Source of the DNA: an uncultured Treponema sp.
Lineage (GTDB): Bacteria; Spirochaetota; Spirochaetia; Treponematales; Treponemataceae
Assembly: GCA_937891125.1 (NCBI GenBank)
Contig: CALAEZ010000273.1
Coordinates: 1 to 34,666, forward strand
Direction: 5' to 3'
Length of the DNA: 34,666 bases
The notes beneath the pieces were generated by a model, which was not told where the DNA came from, made no database searches, and saw only the letters and a program-made list of their open reading frames with translations. Below are positions 7,750 through 16,212 of the stretch, one piece after another; the first letter of the stretch is position 1, and every line of letters starts with the position of its first letter. The position numbers and the translations under genes were made by a program.

Positions 7750-9226
7750 TATCGGCGGTTTTTTTGTATCGCTGGGACTTAATTTAGATAAACAAAGTTT
7801 TGAGACCGGCAACAAACTTATAGACAATGTAGGTAACTCGTTTAATAAGCTGATAGGAATAGCAAGAAACGCAGCCGTAGTTCTTGCAGGAACAGCCATA
7901 GCAACAGGTGCCGTAGAAAGCTCTGCATATAAAACAGCAGAACGCCTCGGTCTTTCAACAGAAGCCTTAGACTTATGGCGGGCAAGTGCAAAAATTGCAG
8001 GAGTAAATGCGGACGGGCTCATAGGAAGTATGGGCAGACTTGCTGACGTTTTGAATCATATTAAAATTGACGGCTCCGGCCTGCAGGAATATGAAAAGAA
8101 GCTCGGCAATCTTAAAATGTCAATTAATGAATTCCAGCGAGAAGACGGAACATTCATAGACGCAGACAAGGCCTATGCAAAGATAATAGAACGCGCCCGG
8201 GAAATGACAAAAGAGGCAGAGGCAAACCTTACAGGAAATGAACTTGCAGCCGAAAAAATAAGAATTACAACAATTGTAGGCGACGTATTAGGAAGTGAAG
8301 GTCAAAACTTCTTTATAGAACTCCAACGACAAAATAAAAGTCTCGATGAATTCTTAAAAGGTGCAGGACGTACAATCTTCACCACTGCCGCAGATAATCA
8401 AAATGGAAATACTTTTACTGTAGAGGCAAACACGCTCAAAACAGAATTTGAATCAATAGGTAAACTCCTCGGAGACTCAATCGGTGGAGAGATAGCTCCA
8501 TACCTCCAAGAGTGGAATAAATGGATCCAGGAAAACAAAGACAATATAAAAGACGCCGTAGAAGCAATAGCCTCTGTAACTGGAAAGTTATTAGGTTATC
8601 TTAATGAAGTAACAAAAAGAGTTCTTATGAACGAGGACCAAACCCAAGACGCTGACGTCTTAAATAGTACACTGGAAGGAAAGCGTACATTTGATTTTTC
8701 TGAAAATGGTTTCTGGAAAGGCCTCGGTCAAGGGTTATTCGGAGACGCAGATTATAAGATTTTAACTGATTACGAAAAAGACAGAGTAGCAGAGTACTAC
8801 AAGAAATATAATACATTAACAGGTCTTAATCTTAAGAATGCAGATATTGATGATATAAAGGCCAGAGCAAAAAAACAAACATCAAACCCAACCAGTAATG
8901 CACCAAAATACGATACGAGCAAACCATGGTATATGCAAGACGGCATAATGCGCCCGGACGGGACAGTCACTCAGGTAGCGCCGGACGATTGGGTATTTGC
9001 GGCCCGCAATGTCGGTGACCTTGCAAAAGCATTTATCCCACAAATGCCAGTAGCAATGGCCGGAGGCAATCAGGAATACGTTATAAATCAGACCTTCAAC
9101 ATCAGCGGAGGAAACGACCTGCCTCAGGTAATAAGACAGCAGGCCTACGCTGGAACCCAGGAAGGACTACTGCAGGCAATGCAGGAAAGCTCACGCAGAA
9201 TGCAGCTTATGACAGGAATGAGGTAA
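7733..9226 (+). CDS. Short tail tape measure protein
   Basis: The product has 497 residues, mostly helical. It has an N-terminal Gly-rich beta segment (FVSLGLNLDKQSF), a hydrophobic stretch near residues 45-65 (AAVVLAGTAIATGA), a phage tail-like AERLGLSTEALDLWRASA element, then long helical regions and a C-terminal domain with NQTFNISGGNDL. Tape measures set tail length; at about 1.5 angstrom per residue this would give a tail near 75 nm, which is an estimate only. It follows the frameshifted chaperone, as expected, and overlaps it by 17 bases. Confidence 0.8.
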   Translation: MAAKNDIGGFFVSLGLNLDKQSFETGNKLIDNVGNSFNKLIGIARNAAVVLAGTAIATGAVESSAYKTAERLGLSTEALDLWRASAKIAGVNADGLIGSMGRLADVLNHIKIDGSGLQEYEKKLGNLKMSINEFQREDGTFIDADKAYAKIIERAREMTKEAEANLTGNELAAEKIRITTIVGDVLGSEGQNFFIELQRQNKSLDEFLKGAGRTIFTTAADNQNGNTFTVEANTLKTEFESIGKLLGDSIGGEIAPYLQEWNKWIQENKDNIKDAVEAIASVTGKLLGYLNEVTKRVLMNEDQTQDADVLNSTLEGKRTFDFSENGFWKGLGQGLFGDADYKILTDYEKDRVAEYYKKYNTLTGLNLKNADIDDIKARAKKQTSNPTSNAPKYDTSKPWYMQDGIMRPDGTVTQVAPDDWVFAARNVGDLAKAFIPQMPVAMAGGNQEYVINQTFNISGGNDLPQVIRQQAYAGTQEGLLQAMQESSRRMQLMTGMR

Positions 9227-9236
9227 GGAGAAAAAT

Positions 9237-9863
9237 ATGGACGGATTAACACTTAAAATAATAAATGGAAACAGAAAGGCGCTGACACTCGCCAGAACCT
9301 GCGTAACAACTCCGACCTTAATCAATCTTTATTCAGAGCAGGGAGCAATCGGAGCAATCCCCTTAGACAGCGAGACAGTACAGAAAAGTGCCTCTGCAGA
9401 AGTTTCTGAAAACCTTGTAATCGCGTCAGATCAGAAAAAGAACGTGACAGACAACGTCGCACCAGGAAGCAAGAGCTGGCGAATAACAGGATACATACAA
9501 GGCATTGCACAACTTGAACCTTCTAACTTTTTTCAGCCGTTCGTTCAGACCTTCACAGACATACTGTGGTCGTGGTTCGAACACGGCGCCGTTCTAATAT
9601 TCAAAGACGGAAATGCACACGTTCACGAACGAGTGGTAATCAAGGACCTGCAGACAAGTCAGCAGAAGGACTCCGCAAACGCGGTCCCATTTTCTATGAC
9701 GATTAAAGAGCTCAACTTAATGGAGACAGACCTTACCGGCCTATCATTAATCAAGGCAAACATTAAGCGCACGCTCGCTCCAATTGGCTCTGCATTCGGA
9801 ATGCCGCTCACTCTCGGCTCGACAGTTTCCAGAGCAGTAGAAGACGACGAGGATGAAGAGTAA
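9237..9863 (+). CDS. Baseplate protein with Dit-like N-terminal domain
   Basis: The product has 208 residues. A segment around residues 60-85 (TDNVAPGSKSWRITGYIQG) looks like the Dit-like/DUF6046 beta-sandwich that forms the first baseplate ring below the tube. The C-terminus ends in an acidic Glu/Asp run. It is placed directly after the tape measure, as such proteins are in Mu-like and cyanophage-like contractile tails. The next baseplate gene is separated by 425 bases of unusual non-coding DNA. Confidence 0.6.
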   Translation: MDGLTLKIINGNRKALTLARTCVTTPTLINLYSEQGAIGAIPLDSETVQKSASAEVSENLVIASDQKKNVTDNVAPGSKSWRITGYIQGIAQLEPSNFFQPFVQTFTDILWSWFEHGAVLIFKDGNAHVHERVVIKDLQTSQQKDSANAVPFSMTIKELNLMETDLTGLSLIKANIKRTLAPIGSAFGMPLTLGSTVSRAVEDDEDEE

Positions 9864-9880
9864 AAAATGAGTTATAATCA

Positions 9881-10270
9881 GCTAACTTTTGTTATACGTG
9901 CATAACTCACAAAAACGTGAGAAAAAGTAACAAAAATAAGGCAAAAAAAACTACTCGTCGTATGTTTCAAAAAAAGGCGGACTTTTTCCTTTATTTTGTA
10001 GAAAAACTGCAAAAACAGGGCGAAAACAGGCCAAAACCGGCCTAAAACGGCCCTGCAAAAAAACAATGAGGCCCGTGTGTGCAATCCTAGGCGCAAATGT
10101 GGCCATTTTCAAAGTGGTTGACAAACTATTCAAAAACTTTTTTTTAACGCGCTGTGTGCAATCCTAGAGCGGGTTTTTACTACTCGTCATAAGTTAATAG
10201 GTCACTCGTGCTTATACGAGCAATTATAAAGAACTAACAAAATCGTTATAAAGCGCTAACTAGATTATAC
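9881..10270. repeat. Imperfect direct repeats bounding the gene-free block
   Basis: GCTAACTtttgTTATAC (9881-9897) and GCTAACTagaTTATAC (10255-10270) flank the block. Within it ACTACTCGTC occurs at 9950-9959 and 10179-10188. All copies are in the same orientation and the pairs are nested around the inner repeat at 10076/10153. Confidence 0.6.
10076..10167. repeat. Exact 15-bp direct repeat pair
   Basis: TGTGTGCAATCCTAG occurs at 10076-10090 and 10153-10167, 77 bases apart. A TTGACA (10118-10123) lies between the copies, but the base run 17 bases later (TTTTTA) is a poor -10, so a promoter there is doubtful. The repeats may be protein-binding sites. Confidence 0.75.
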
Positions 10271-10275
10271 AAAAG

Positions 10276-10289
10276 TAACTATAAAAGCA
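10276..10289 (+). promoter_or_regulatory. AACTATAAA motif at the start of the baseplate plug gene
   Basis: TAACTATAAAAGCA directly abuts the ATG at 10289. If it is a -10 element, transcription would start inside or at the start codon, so this copy would imply a leaderless transcript, a downstream start or a different role for the motif. The copy at 28757-28770 also abuts a start codon. Confidence 0.35.
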
Positions 10290-10588
10290 TGCAGACCATA
10301 GACACAAAAGAGTTGATAGAATTTCCCTCAGCAGACCTGGCTGATAATTTTGAATTCTCATGCGCGACCGAAAATGGATATTTCACCTTCCACTTCAAAT
10401 GGCTCATGGACAAATGGAACCTCTGGGTAACTTTGCCAGAAGGAGACGTAAGGCAGGCCGGAGTAGAACCAGGAGTAATAAGCTGGTCGGAGTTTTCAGA
10501 CTACGGTCTTGTTTTTGAAACGCAGCTTGAAACGATAGATTATAATTCTCTTTTCTTAACGGAGCTTTATTTAATTAAATGGCTATAA
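10289..10588 (+). CDS. Small baseplate protein, Pam3 gp18 plug-like
   Basis: The product has 99 residues, beta-rich, with a central FHFKWLMDKWNLWVTLPEGD and a later hydrophobic C-terminus. The pattern resembles the short plug protein found upstream of the baseplate hub in cyanophage Pam3 and related contractile phages. It is translationally coupled to the hub gene (10-base overlap). No Shine-Dalgarno sequence is visible; the promoter-like motif abuts the ATG instead. Confidence 0.5.
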   Translation: MQTIDTKELIEFPSADLADNFEFSCATENGYFTFHFKWLMDKWNLWVTLPEGDVRQAGVEPGVISWSEFSDYGLVFETQLETIDYNSLFLTELYLIKWL

Positions 10589-11451
10589 GTTTAACGCACT
10601 TTAACAGAATTATAAACATTACTCTTTATGACGCAGAGGGCAAGACGGCAAGAATTGAATGCCCGAAGCGAGGCCGTAAGCCAGCCATTGAAATGAATGG
10701 AAGTTTTACAACGGACTCGTACCTGCCCGCATTCAACGTCACAGTTAAAAACCTTTACCTTAATATGACCAGCAGACTGTGGTCGACAATCGAACTTGAA
10801 GCAGGATACGAAGGCTGCGTCATTCCGATAAAAGGACAGATACTCAGTATGTACCAGGAATCACCCGGACCGGAAGGAACCACGGTAATACAATGTATAC
10901 AGGGCGAGGCAAAGTCCTGGCTCGACGCAACAATACGGGGGGACTTTCCTGCAAACACAAACCTGTACAAGATTTTAACATCGTTCAAATCAAGTCTGGG
11001 AATTAAAAGACTGAAGGCTTCAAAAGTCGCAGCTTTTACAATTCCAACACAGTACCAGCACGACGGATCCGCAAGAGACGGACTGAAAAAACTCGAAAAG
11101 ATGTTTGAAGACAAGAAGCTCTGCATTTTTGTCAGGAACGACGAACTGTGTGCAATCTGCCTCGGCGACGACGACTGCATAAGAGTGCACAAGCTCGAAT
11201 ATATAAGCGCACCACCCCAGGAGAATACCGGAGGCTCGGACGGAACATATTATACAACGGTAACCGCTCCGTGGGACCCCAAGATACAAAAAGGAGACAA
11301 GCTGCAAATTCCGACCCGCGTTTACGTTCGTAACTACAATCTTGTCGGAAATATAAGCGGAACGCAGAACATACAGGTGACAGCCCTTAGTTTTCATTTC
11401 AGTACAACAGGCAAGGCCAACAGCATGACAATACAGGGCTTCTTAGTGTGA
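10579..11451 (+). CDS. Baseplate hub protein, gp27/gp44-like
   Basis: The product has 290 residues with mixed beta domains. Its size, its place between the plug and the spike genes, and its ending in a beta strand after SFHFSTTGK are those of the hub that connects tube and spike (T4 gp27, Mu gp44). It contains four cysteines in the middle (CIFV...CAIC...CI), not in an obvious metal motif. The start overlaps the preceding gene by 10 bases. Confidence 0.6.
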   Translation: MAISLTHFNRIINITLYDAEGKTARIECPKRGRKPAIEMNGSFTTDSYLPAFNVTVKNLYLNMTSRLWSTIELEAGYEGCVIPIKGQILSMYQESPGPEGTTVIQCIQGEAKSWLDATIRGDFPANTNLYKILTSFKSSLGIKRLKASKVAAFTIPTQYQHDGSARDGLKKLEKMFEDKKLCIFVRNDELCAICLGDDDCIRVHKLEYISAPPQENTGGSDGTYYTTVTAPWDPKIQKGDKLQIPTRVYVRNYNLVGNISGTQNIQVTALSFHFSTTGKANSMTIQGFLV

Positions 11452-11459
11452 GGTAGAAA

Positions 11460-12104
11460 ATGGATGCATTTTATAACGAGCGATTAAACGAAAGGTCAAT
11501 TATAGAATCGGTTCTTAGCAGTTACTACATTCTGGACTACGGCTACATTAAAAAAGTAAACGCAGATATGAGCGTAGACGTAGTACACGCAAAGAAGCCA
11601 AAGACGAGCGACGGCAAGAGCCTGGAGCAGACCATAACGAAGAACATAGAAATGCTTACTCTTTCCTGCGGGGCCTTCAGTTTGAATGTTGAATACAAGC
11701 AAGGCGACAAGGCCCTTTTATTAGGGCTCAAAGATTATGTACCGCAGGCAGACGATGTAAGCTCTGCAACGGAAATGAAATGCTATCTTCATTACACAAG
11801 AGAGACAATCAAGGCCCTGCCTCTTTGTGTTTTCAACGACGAGGCAAAAGTGAAGGTAGAAGCAGAAGCCGGAACATTGAAGGTAACAACAAAAGAGAAA
11901 ATAGAACTGAACGGCAACTCTAAACAGTTTGTAACCTGGGCCGAGTTGAACCAGGCGCTCACAACTTTTCTAACACAATTAACAACAGCGCTGACCACGA
12001 CACCGATAGCAGGTAACGGAGCGACGCAGCCGACATGGACCGGACTACCGACCCAAATAGACATAAGCGGAGCAAAGACCACGACCGTAGTAACAGGAGG
12101 CTAA
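11460..12104 (+). CDS. Baseplate spike protein, Gp138-N/gp45-like
   Basis: The product has 214 residues. Residues 20-110 show the OB-like Gp138 N-terminal pattern: YIKKVNADMSVDVVHA, LSCGAFSLNVEYKQGDKALL and the following GLKDYV. The C-terminal half has a WAELNQALTTFLTQLTTAL helix and an IDISGAKTTTVVTGG end, both common in Mu gp45-type spikes that puncture the cell surface. It follows the hub gene directly. Confidence 0.75.
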   Translation: MDAFYNERLNERSIIESVLSSYYILDYGYIKKVNADMSVDVVHAKKPKTSDGKSLEQTITKNIEMLTLSCGAFSLNVEYKQGDKALLLGLKDYVPQADDVSSATEMKCYLHYTRETIKALPLCVFNDEAKVKVEAEAGTLKVTTKEKIELNGNSKQFVTWAELNQALTTFLTQLTTALTTTPIAGNGATQPTWTGLPTQIDISGAKTTTVVTGG

Positions 12105-12105
12105 T

Positions 12106-12450
12106 ATGGATTTAAAAATGAAATCAGAAGAAATAACAACAGCCGGTGTAAGCTGGGACTGCGACGTACAAGACGGAATAGTTCCAATTCTTCACGACGG
12201 CCAGGAGGAACTGCAGAGCGCCGTAATTGCCAGCTTTCTGATCAAGGGAACTGTGCCACAAACCCCAGACGCTGGCGTGCCATGGACCGACTTCATAACC
12301 GAAAAGATATCCTTCGGTGTTTTGGATTTTTACATCCGCGACAGCATAGCGGCTGCAGGACTATACAATTATTATCCACAATACGACATACAGAACGACC
12401 AACTGACTATGAGTGTAGGACGAAGGGAGGACAGTCAAAATGGCATTTAA
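12106..12450 (+). CDS. Baseplate wedge protein, Mu gp46 / gp25-like
   Basis: The product has 114 residues. It lies between spike and baseplate J genes, where the gp46/gp25-type wedge component always sits in Mu-like tails. Visible features are DGIVPILHDGQEEL near residues 22-38 and a C-terminal MSVGRR. It overlaps the next gene by 11 bases. Confidence 0.6.
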   Translation: MDLKMKSEEITTAGVSWDCDVQDGIVPILHDGQEELQSAVIASFLIKGTVPQTPDAGVPWTDFITEKISFGVLDFYIRDSIAAAGLYNYYPQYDIQNDQLTMSVGRREDSQNGI

Positions 12451-13921
12451 AATTGACGGCGTAACCTGGGAACCAAAGACCGCAACAGAACACGCCGATA
12501 ACATCATAGACACAATCAACGACTTACTGCAGGAAAACGAAATAAAAGACAGCTCCGGCAACATAATCAAACTCGAAAAAAGTTTTGCAAACGCCCTTTA
12601 TTTGCTCGCAATGGGAGACGGTAATAGATTTGCAAAGAATGACGAAGAACTGTTAAAAGCCATTAATTCATTCAACATTGAACTTGCAGACGACCAGCAG
12701 ATACAGAACCTCCTGCCGATTGCAGCAATGACACGCAACCCAGGAAGCTACTCAACTCTCCAATTAGTAGTAACCGCAAGCGAAGACGGACAGTGCGTAA
12801 TTCCAGCAGGAACTGCTGCAGCTTACGGAGACGTAAACTTTGTCGTTCAGACCGAAGCTGTTATAAGCGCAGGCTCGACACAGATTATAGACACCGTAGC
12901 AGACGTGCTCGGCCCGGTCGTAGTTTTAAGCGGCGAAATTACATCGTTTGAAACAGAACTCGCAAACCTTGAAACAGTAACAAATCCGACAAACTCGGTG
13001 CCAGGCGTAGCACCGGAAACAATGAACGCACTGAGAAAAAGGCTCTTAAACGGCGATACAATCAAGTATTCGATTGACGGCTGCAAGCTGGCCCTTGAAT
13101 CATTGACAGGAATCAAGCACGCCCGCGTTTATTTCAATTACAATTTGTTTGAAGACCTGGAGCTTCCAGGAGGCGTAGAACTTGCGCCACGAACCGCATA
13201 CATTGTAATTCAGGGCTCAAGTGACGAGCTCGCAAAGACATACGCAGAATATATGAGCGCACCGACCCAGAACAACCCGAACGCAACAGGAAGCTACTCG
13301 ACTGTAAATATTACCATTACAGCAAAGACAGAAGGTGCCGCAGAAATGCCAGGCACAACAACAGCCACATACAACGGTCACGTATTCAAAATTAACGCGG
13401 CAACTTCAATACCAGCAAGTACACAGGCCGTTGTTCCTTTCACCTGCACAGAGTGGGGAGCATACGAGGTGCCAATACTCGGCATTCAGTCATTAGACCA
13501 GGCAATAGCAAATGTAGAAGCTGCTCAGAACTTGCAGGCTGCCGTACCAGGAAGCGGAGACCCAAGACACTCGCAGAACTGGGTAACAAGCAGCGGTCAG
13601 TCAATCCCGATTAAATACGACGACGCAAAGCGCGCGCAGATTTACGTGAAGGTTTACCTGAACAAGAACGCAGAAGCAGGAAGCCAGGTAGAAAATCAGA
13701 TCAAGAAAGACCTTATATACGCCAGCGCAGACTGGCAGGTCGGCGACGTTATAACACAAGTCAAAGCCTGCGAACCATTCACAGACTGCTCTTATACAGA
13801 AGTCGCCTACGTCAAGCTGAGCGCAGACGGAGTAACCTGGGACGACGTGCTCGAAATGGGCTGCAATGAAATCCCTAGTCTTGCAGACGGCACAATCTCG
13901 GTAGAACAGCTGGAGGAATAA
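12440..13921 (+). CDS. Baseplate J-like protein with internal domain duplication
   Basis: The product has 493 residues. The outer parts match baseplate J / Mu gp47 wedge proteins (ETMNALRKRLL near residue 195, IKYDDAKRAQIYVKVYL near 395). Residues about 99-190 and 280-375 are two copies of the same beta-rich module: both open with GSYST, both carry a stretch like TA.GD/GH.F in the middle, and both end in a QNLQAAVPG/TNSVPGV-type helix. A shared AGGAAGCTACTC at DNA level marks both starts. The gene lies between gp46- and gp48-like genes with 1-11 base overlaps. Confidence 0.75.
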   Translation: MAFKIDGVTWEPKTATEHADNIIDTINDLLQENEIKDSSGNIIKLEKSFANALYLLAMGDGNRFAKNDEELLKAINSFNIELADDQQIQNLLPIAAMTRNPGSYSTLQLVVTASEDGQCVIPAGTAAAYGDVNFVVQTEAVISAGSTQIIDTVADVLGPVVVLSGEITSFETELANLETVTNPTNSVPGVAPETMNALRKRLLNGDTIKYSIDGCKLALESLTGIKHARVYFNYNLFEDLELPGGVELAPRTAYIVIQGSSDELAKTYAEYMSAPTQNNPNATGSYSTVNITITAKTEGAAEMPGTTTATYNGHVFKINAATSIPASTQAVVPFTCTEWGAYEVPILGIQSLDQAIANVEAAQNLQAAVPGSGDPRHSQNWVTSSGQSIPIKYDDAKRAQIYVKVYLNKNAEAGSQVENQIKKDLIYASADWQVGDVITQVKACEPFTDCSYTEVAYVKLSADGVTWDDVLEMGCNEIPSLADGTISVEQLEE

Positions 13922-14512
13922 ATGGCAATAGAACCAAACCAGTACTACCCAAAACAAATGAATGGCCCGGTTATTTCTGCGAACGGATATGCCGTAAATA
14001 AGGAATTCACCGACGCAGAGACAATAGAGGCGTATTTATACAACCTCTCGATTGACTCAGCAGACGAGACAGAGCTTGAGAACATCGGCCGTCTTATCGG
14101 TTACACAAGGCCGTTAGTTCCTGAAGGCTTTAATGCAGAGAATATATTCTTATTTGGAAGCGAACCACTGACCCAGGACGCACTGATAGGTTTTTCAACA
14201 GTCGACTCGCAGGTCGGCGGACAGTTATCGAGTCTGACATTAGACGAGACCAATTATATGGATTTAGGAACTTACAGGAAGTTCTTAAAAGTCGTAGCCG
14301 TAATTAAAAGGTACGGAATAACTTTAAAGAGTGTAGACTTAGTAGCCGCATCAATCAGCCAGAACTACGAAATAGAGTTTGACGAAAATGCGGACATTAC
14401 GGTGAACTTTCAGGAAAACATAGGCTTTAAAAATATATGGCTTTTAACACAGCTTTTTTATCGAATTGCAACAGAGCCACAAATCCTCATAACCGCAGAA
14501 GAAGGAGAATAA
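13922..14512 (+). CDS. Tail protein, DUF2612 / Mu gp48-like
   Basis: The product has 196 residues. It carries DETELENIGRLIGYTRPLVP (residues about 45-65), the hallmark region of DUF2612/gp48-type baseplate proteins that connect baseplate and fibre. The later part is more divergent. Its start codon immediately follows the previous stop (TAAATG). The fibre gene begins 2 bases after its stop. Confidence 0.65.
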   Translation: MAIEPNQYYPKQMNGPVISANGYAVNKEFTDAETIEAYLYNLSIDSADETELENIGRLIGYTRPLVPEGFNAENIFLFGSEPLTQDALIGFSTVDSQVGGQLSSLTLDETNYMDLGTYRKFLKVVAVIKRYGITLKSVDLVAASISQNYEIEFDENADITVNFQENIGFKNIWLLTQLFYRIATEPQILITAEEGE

Positions 14513-14513
14513 T

Positions 14514-15962
14514 ATGATACCAGAGCAGACATTTGAAACATATCCAGTATTCGGTGACAACGCTACCAAGGTCCAGCCAGACGCAACCAAATACGCTGCA
14601 GGCTTCCAGCCAGCCGACGTCTTACCAGCAGAATGGGAGAACTGGGCGTGGAACAAAAACACCACAGGCATAACCGATTTGAATAGAGGTTTAAGCAGCG
14701 TTGAAAAAGAACTGATTAATATATTAACAGAAGCAGGCATTACACCAAGCGAAGCAACAGAAGACCAAATAAAAAGTGCCCTTATTGTTATTATTGGTAA
14801 CAACAACTCTGCAACAGCCACAAAGCTGAAAACCAAGAGAAAAATAAACAATACAGACTTTGACGGCTCTGCAGACATTACCACCACAAAGTGGGGAACT
14901 GCCAGAACAATCAAAATCCAGGACAATGACGGCACCAACACAGAAAGCTCAGGAACAAGCATAGACGGAAGCGCAGATAAAACCTTAAAACTTCCTGCAA
15001 CAATCAAAGCGTCAATTACAGGTACTTGTTCAGGCAATGCAGGAAGCGCCACAAAGCTGCAGACAGCAAGAAACATCAATGGTACGAGCTTTAATGGCTC
15101 CGCTGACATAACAACCGCACAATGGGGAACAGCGCGAAATATTACAATTTCAGACTCAGACGGAACAAACTCAGGAACTGCCGTAAGTGTAAACGGAAGC
15201 GCGGCAGCAACTCTTAAACTTCCAAGCACAATCAAGGCAAGCCTTACCGGTAACTGTTCAGGAAGCGCAGGAACCCTCGAAGGCAAGACTTACAGACAGA
15301 CAGCCTTTACAGGACTTTACATCACTACAGATACAAGTGCCTTGTCTGCAACTAGTTACACATTCGCACCAACAGCACCTGCCGGAAGTACGGCATTAGA
15401 AGCAGGAAGCACAATCCGCGTAACCTTCAAATACGCGCTCCAAAGCTCAAGCAATATAACATCAGTTGCAATGAACTACGGAGGCCGAAGCGGACTCATT
15501 AAAGCAACAAGAGGCGGAGCGCTTGTCAACGTAGCAGCCCACTTATTCAGCGGTGGCGAATATTCCAGCACTTACCCATACAAAGTATGGGACGCTTACA
15601 CCACGCTTGAATTAATGTGGACAGGTTCAGAATGGCTTATTATTGGCGACCCCGTTTTATGCAGCTACGCAAGTGACAATTTAAACTACACAATTAAAGG
15701 GAACGGTTTTATTGATATATCAGGCTACAATAAGCCTTCGGCTTATCAACATACTGTTTCTTTTCCATTGACTTTTACTTATGCTCCTGAAATGACAGCC
15801 GTTGTAACAAACCCGAACTCAGACGTTACTACAAATGTAACCTGTGTTGTAATGCTTTATTCAGTATCTACAACACAATTCTCTGCAAAGGCGCGTAACG
15901 AGTCAGGTTCAGGAACAAGTCAATCGACAAGTGGATATTGCTACAGGGCATTCGGTTATTAA
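14514..15962 (+). CDS. Tail fibre protein with tandem repeats
   Basis: The product has 482 residues. Residues 1-95 form a baseplate-attachment module (Thr-Lys-Val-x-Pro-Asp and WENWAWNKN motifs, common in tail fibres). Residues about 98-250 are two tandem 77-residue repeats rich in Gly, Ser, Asp, Ala and Thr, each with NGSADITT/DGSADITT and TLKLPxTIKAS. From about 255 on is a beta-rich distal domain ending with YCYRAFGY, similar to phage receptor-binding ends. It is the last gene of the tail operon. Confidence 0.8.
   Translation: MIPEQTFETYPVFGDNATKVQPDATKYAAGFQPADVLPAEWENWAWNKNTTGITDLNRGLSSVEKELINILTEAGITPSEATEDQIKSALIVIIGNNNSATATKLKTKRKINNTDFDGSADITTTKWGTARTIKIQDNDGTNTESSGTSIDGSADKTLKLPATIKASITGTCSGNAGSATKLQTARNINGTSFNGSADITTAQWGTARNITISDSDGTNSGTAVSVNGSAAATLKLPSTIKASLTGNCSGSAGTLEGKTYRQTAFTGLYITTDTSALSATSYTFAPTAPAGSTALEAGSTIRVTFKYALQSSSNITSVAMNYGGRSGLIKATRGGALVNVAAHLFSGGEYSSTYPYKVWDAYTTLELMWTGSEWLIIGDPVLCSYASDNLNYTIKGNGFIDISGYNKPSAYQHTVSFPLTFTYAPEMTAVVTNPNSDVTTNVTCVVMLYSVSTTQFSAKARNESGSGTSQSTSGYCYRAFGY
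14811..15269 (+). repeat. Two tandem 77-codon repeats in tail fibre
   Basis: The repeats run from about 14811 to 15041 and 15042 to 15269 and are alike at protein level over their whole length. Both include TTAAA(A/C)TTCC and a following ACAATCAA(A/G)GC at DNA level. They probably fold as beta-helical or fibrous units and can lengthen or shorten by recombination. Confidence 0.75.
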
Positions 15963-15983
15963 ATCCTTATAAATTATAGGATT
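15962..15983. terminator. Hairpin between convergent genes
   Basis: AATCCTTATAA pairs with TTATAGGATT around the fibre stop codon, with one bulge. It separates the fibre gene from the convergent minus-strand gene. The T-run is poor, so it may be a weak bidirectional terminator. Confidence 0.4.
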
Positions 15984-16161
15984 AGTAACCATTTATGTTG
16001 TAGAAAAAATCACCACAGAGGCTATAGTTCTTTTTCATTACAGACAAATACGGAATAGAATAGCCGGTCGACTCCGAAGCCTGCCGAAGGGTGTACTTTC
16101 CATAATAAAGGCCACGCACGTACACCGGGAGCGCAGACCTTATGTGTCGTTTGTTTTCCAT
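15982..16161 (-). CDS. Lone minus-strand small HTH-like protein
   Basis: The product has 59 residues from the ATG; an in-frame TTG 30 bases further upstream (16191) is the alternative start, and neither has a clear ribosome site. The centre reads YYGKYTLRQASESTGYS followed by PYLSVMKK, the pattern of a recombinase-type helix-turn-helix. It is the only intact gene I find on this strand. It is transcribed away from the early promoter at 16288, across the phased A-tracts, which is the layout of a regulator facing the operon it controls. It could be a repressor or just a remnant; no family match can be claimed. Confidence 0.5.
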   Translation of the reverse strand: MENKRHIRSALPVYVRGLYYGKYTLRQASESTGYSIPYLSVMKKNYSLCGDFFYNINGY

Positions 16162-16212
16162 AGCGCGTAAACGTTCGGCACCAGGGTACAAAAAACTTTA
16201 ATCAAACATTGG

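Larger units (their letters stand above)
9864..10288. other. Gene-free regulatory or inserted block within the baseplate operon
   Basis: I find no convincing gene here. A 12-codon frame at 9867-9905 is the only + strand start near the front. The block holds a 16-bp palindrome-like element GTTATACGTGCATAAC (9891-9906), a CTCAC/GTGAG hairpin (9906-9921), GGCC-rich nested hairpins (about 10015-10055), a CTCGT/ACGAG inverted repeat (10205-10220) and two 15-base imperfect repeats TTATAAAGnnCTAAC (10224, 10246) 22 bases apart. It also has several pairs of direct repeats listed separately. It is AT-rich and unlike the compact rest of the genome. An operator region, an origin or packaging element, or an insertion is possible. 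Confidence 0.6.

Noticed and set aside
9878..10133. Two overlapping minus-strand frames in the gene-free block
   Set aside because: Low-complexity Phe/Leu/Arg products from GGCC and A-rich runs, no ribosome site and no family resemblance.
10118..10146. TTGACA in the gene-free block as a sigma-70 promoter
   Set aside because: The base run at the right distance (TTTTTA) is a poor -10 and no gene starts within a plausible distance.
14811..15269. Repeats in the fibre gene as a CRISPR-like array
   Set aside because: Units are 77 codons, coding and only similar, without spacers of constant length.
14444..15286. Long minus-strand frame (280 codons) opposite the tail fibre
   Set aside because: It lies wholly antisense to a well-supported fibre gene with repeats; its length follows from the repeat composition, it has no ribosome site or recognisable family.
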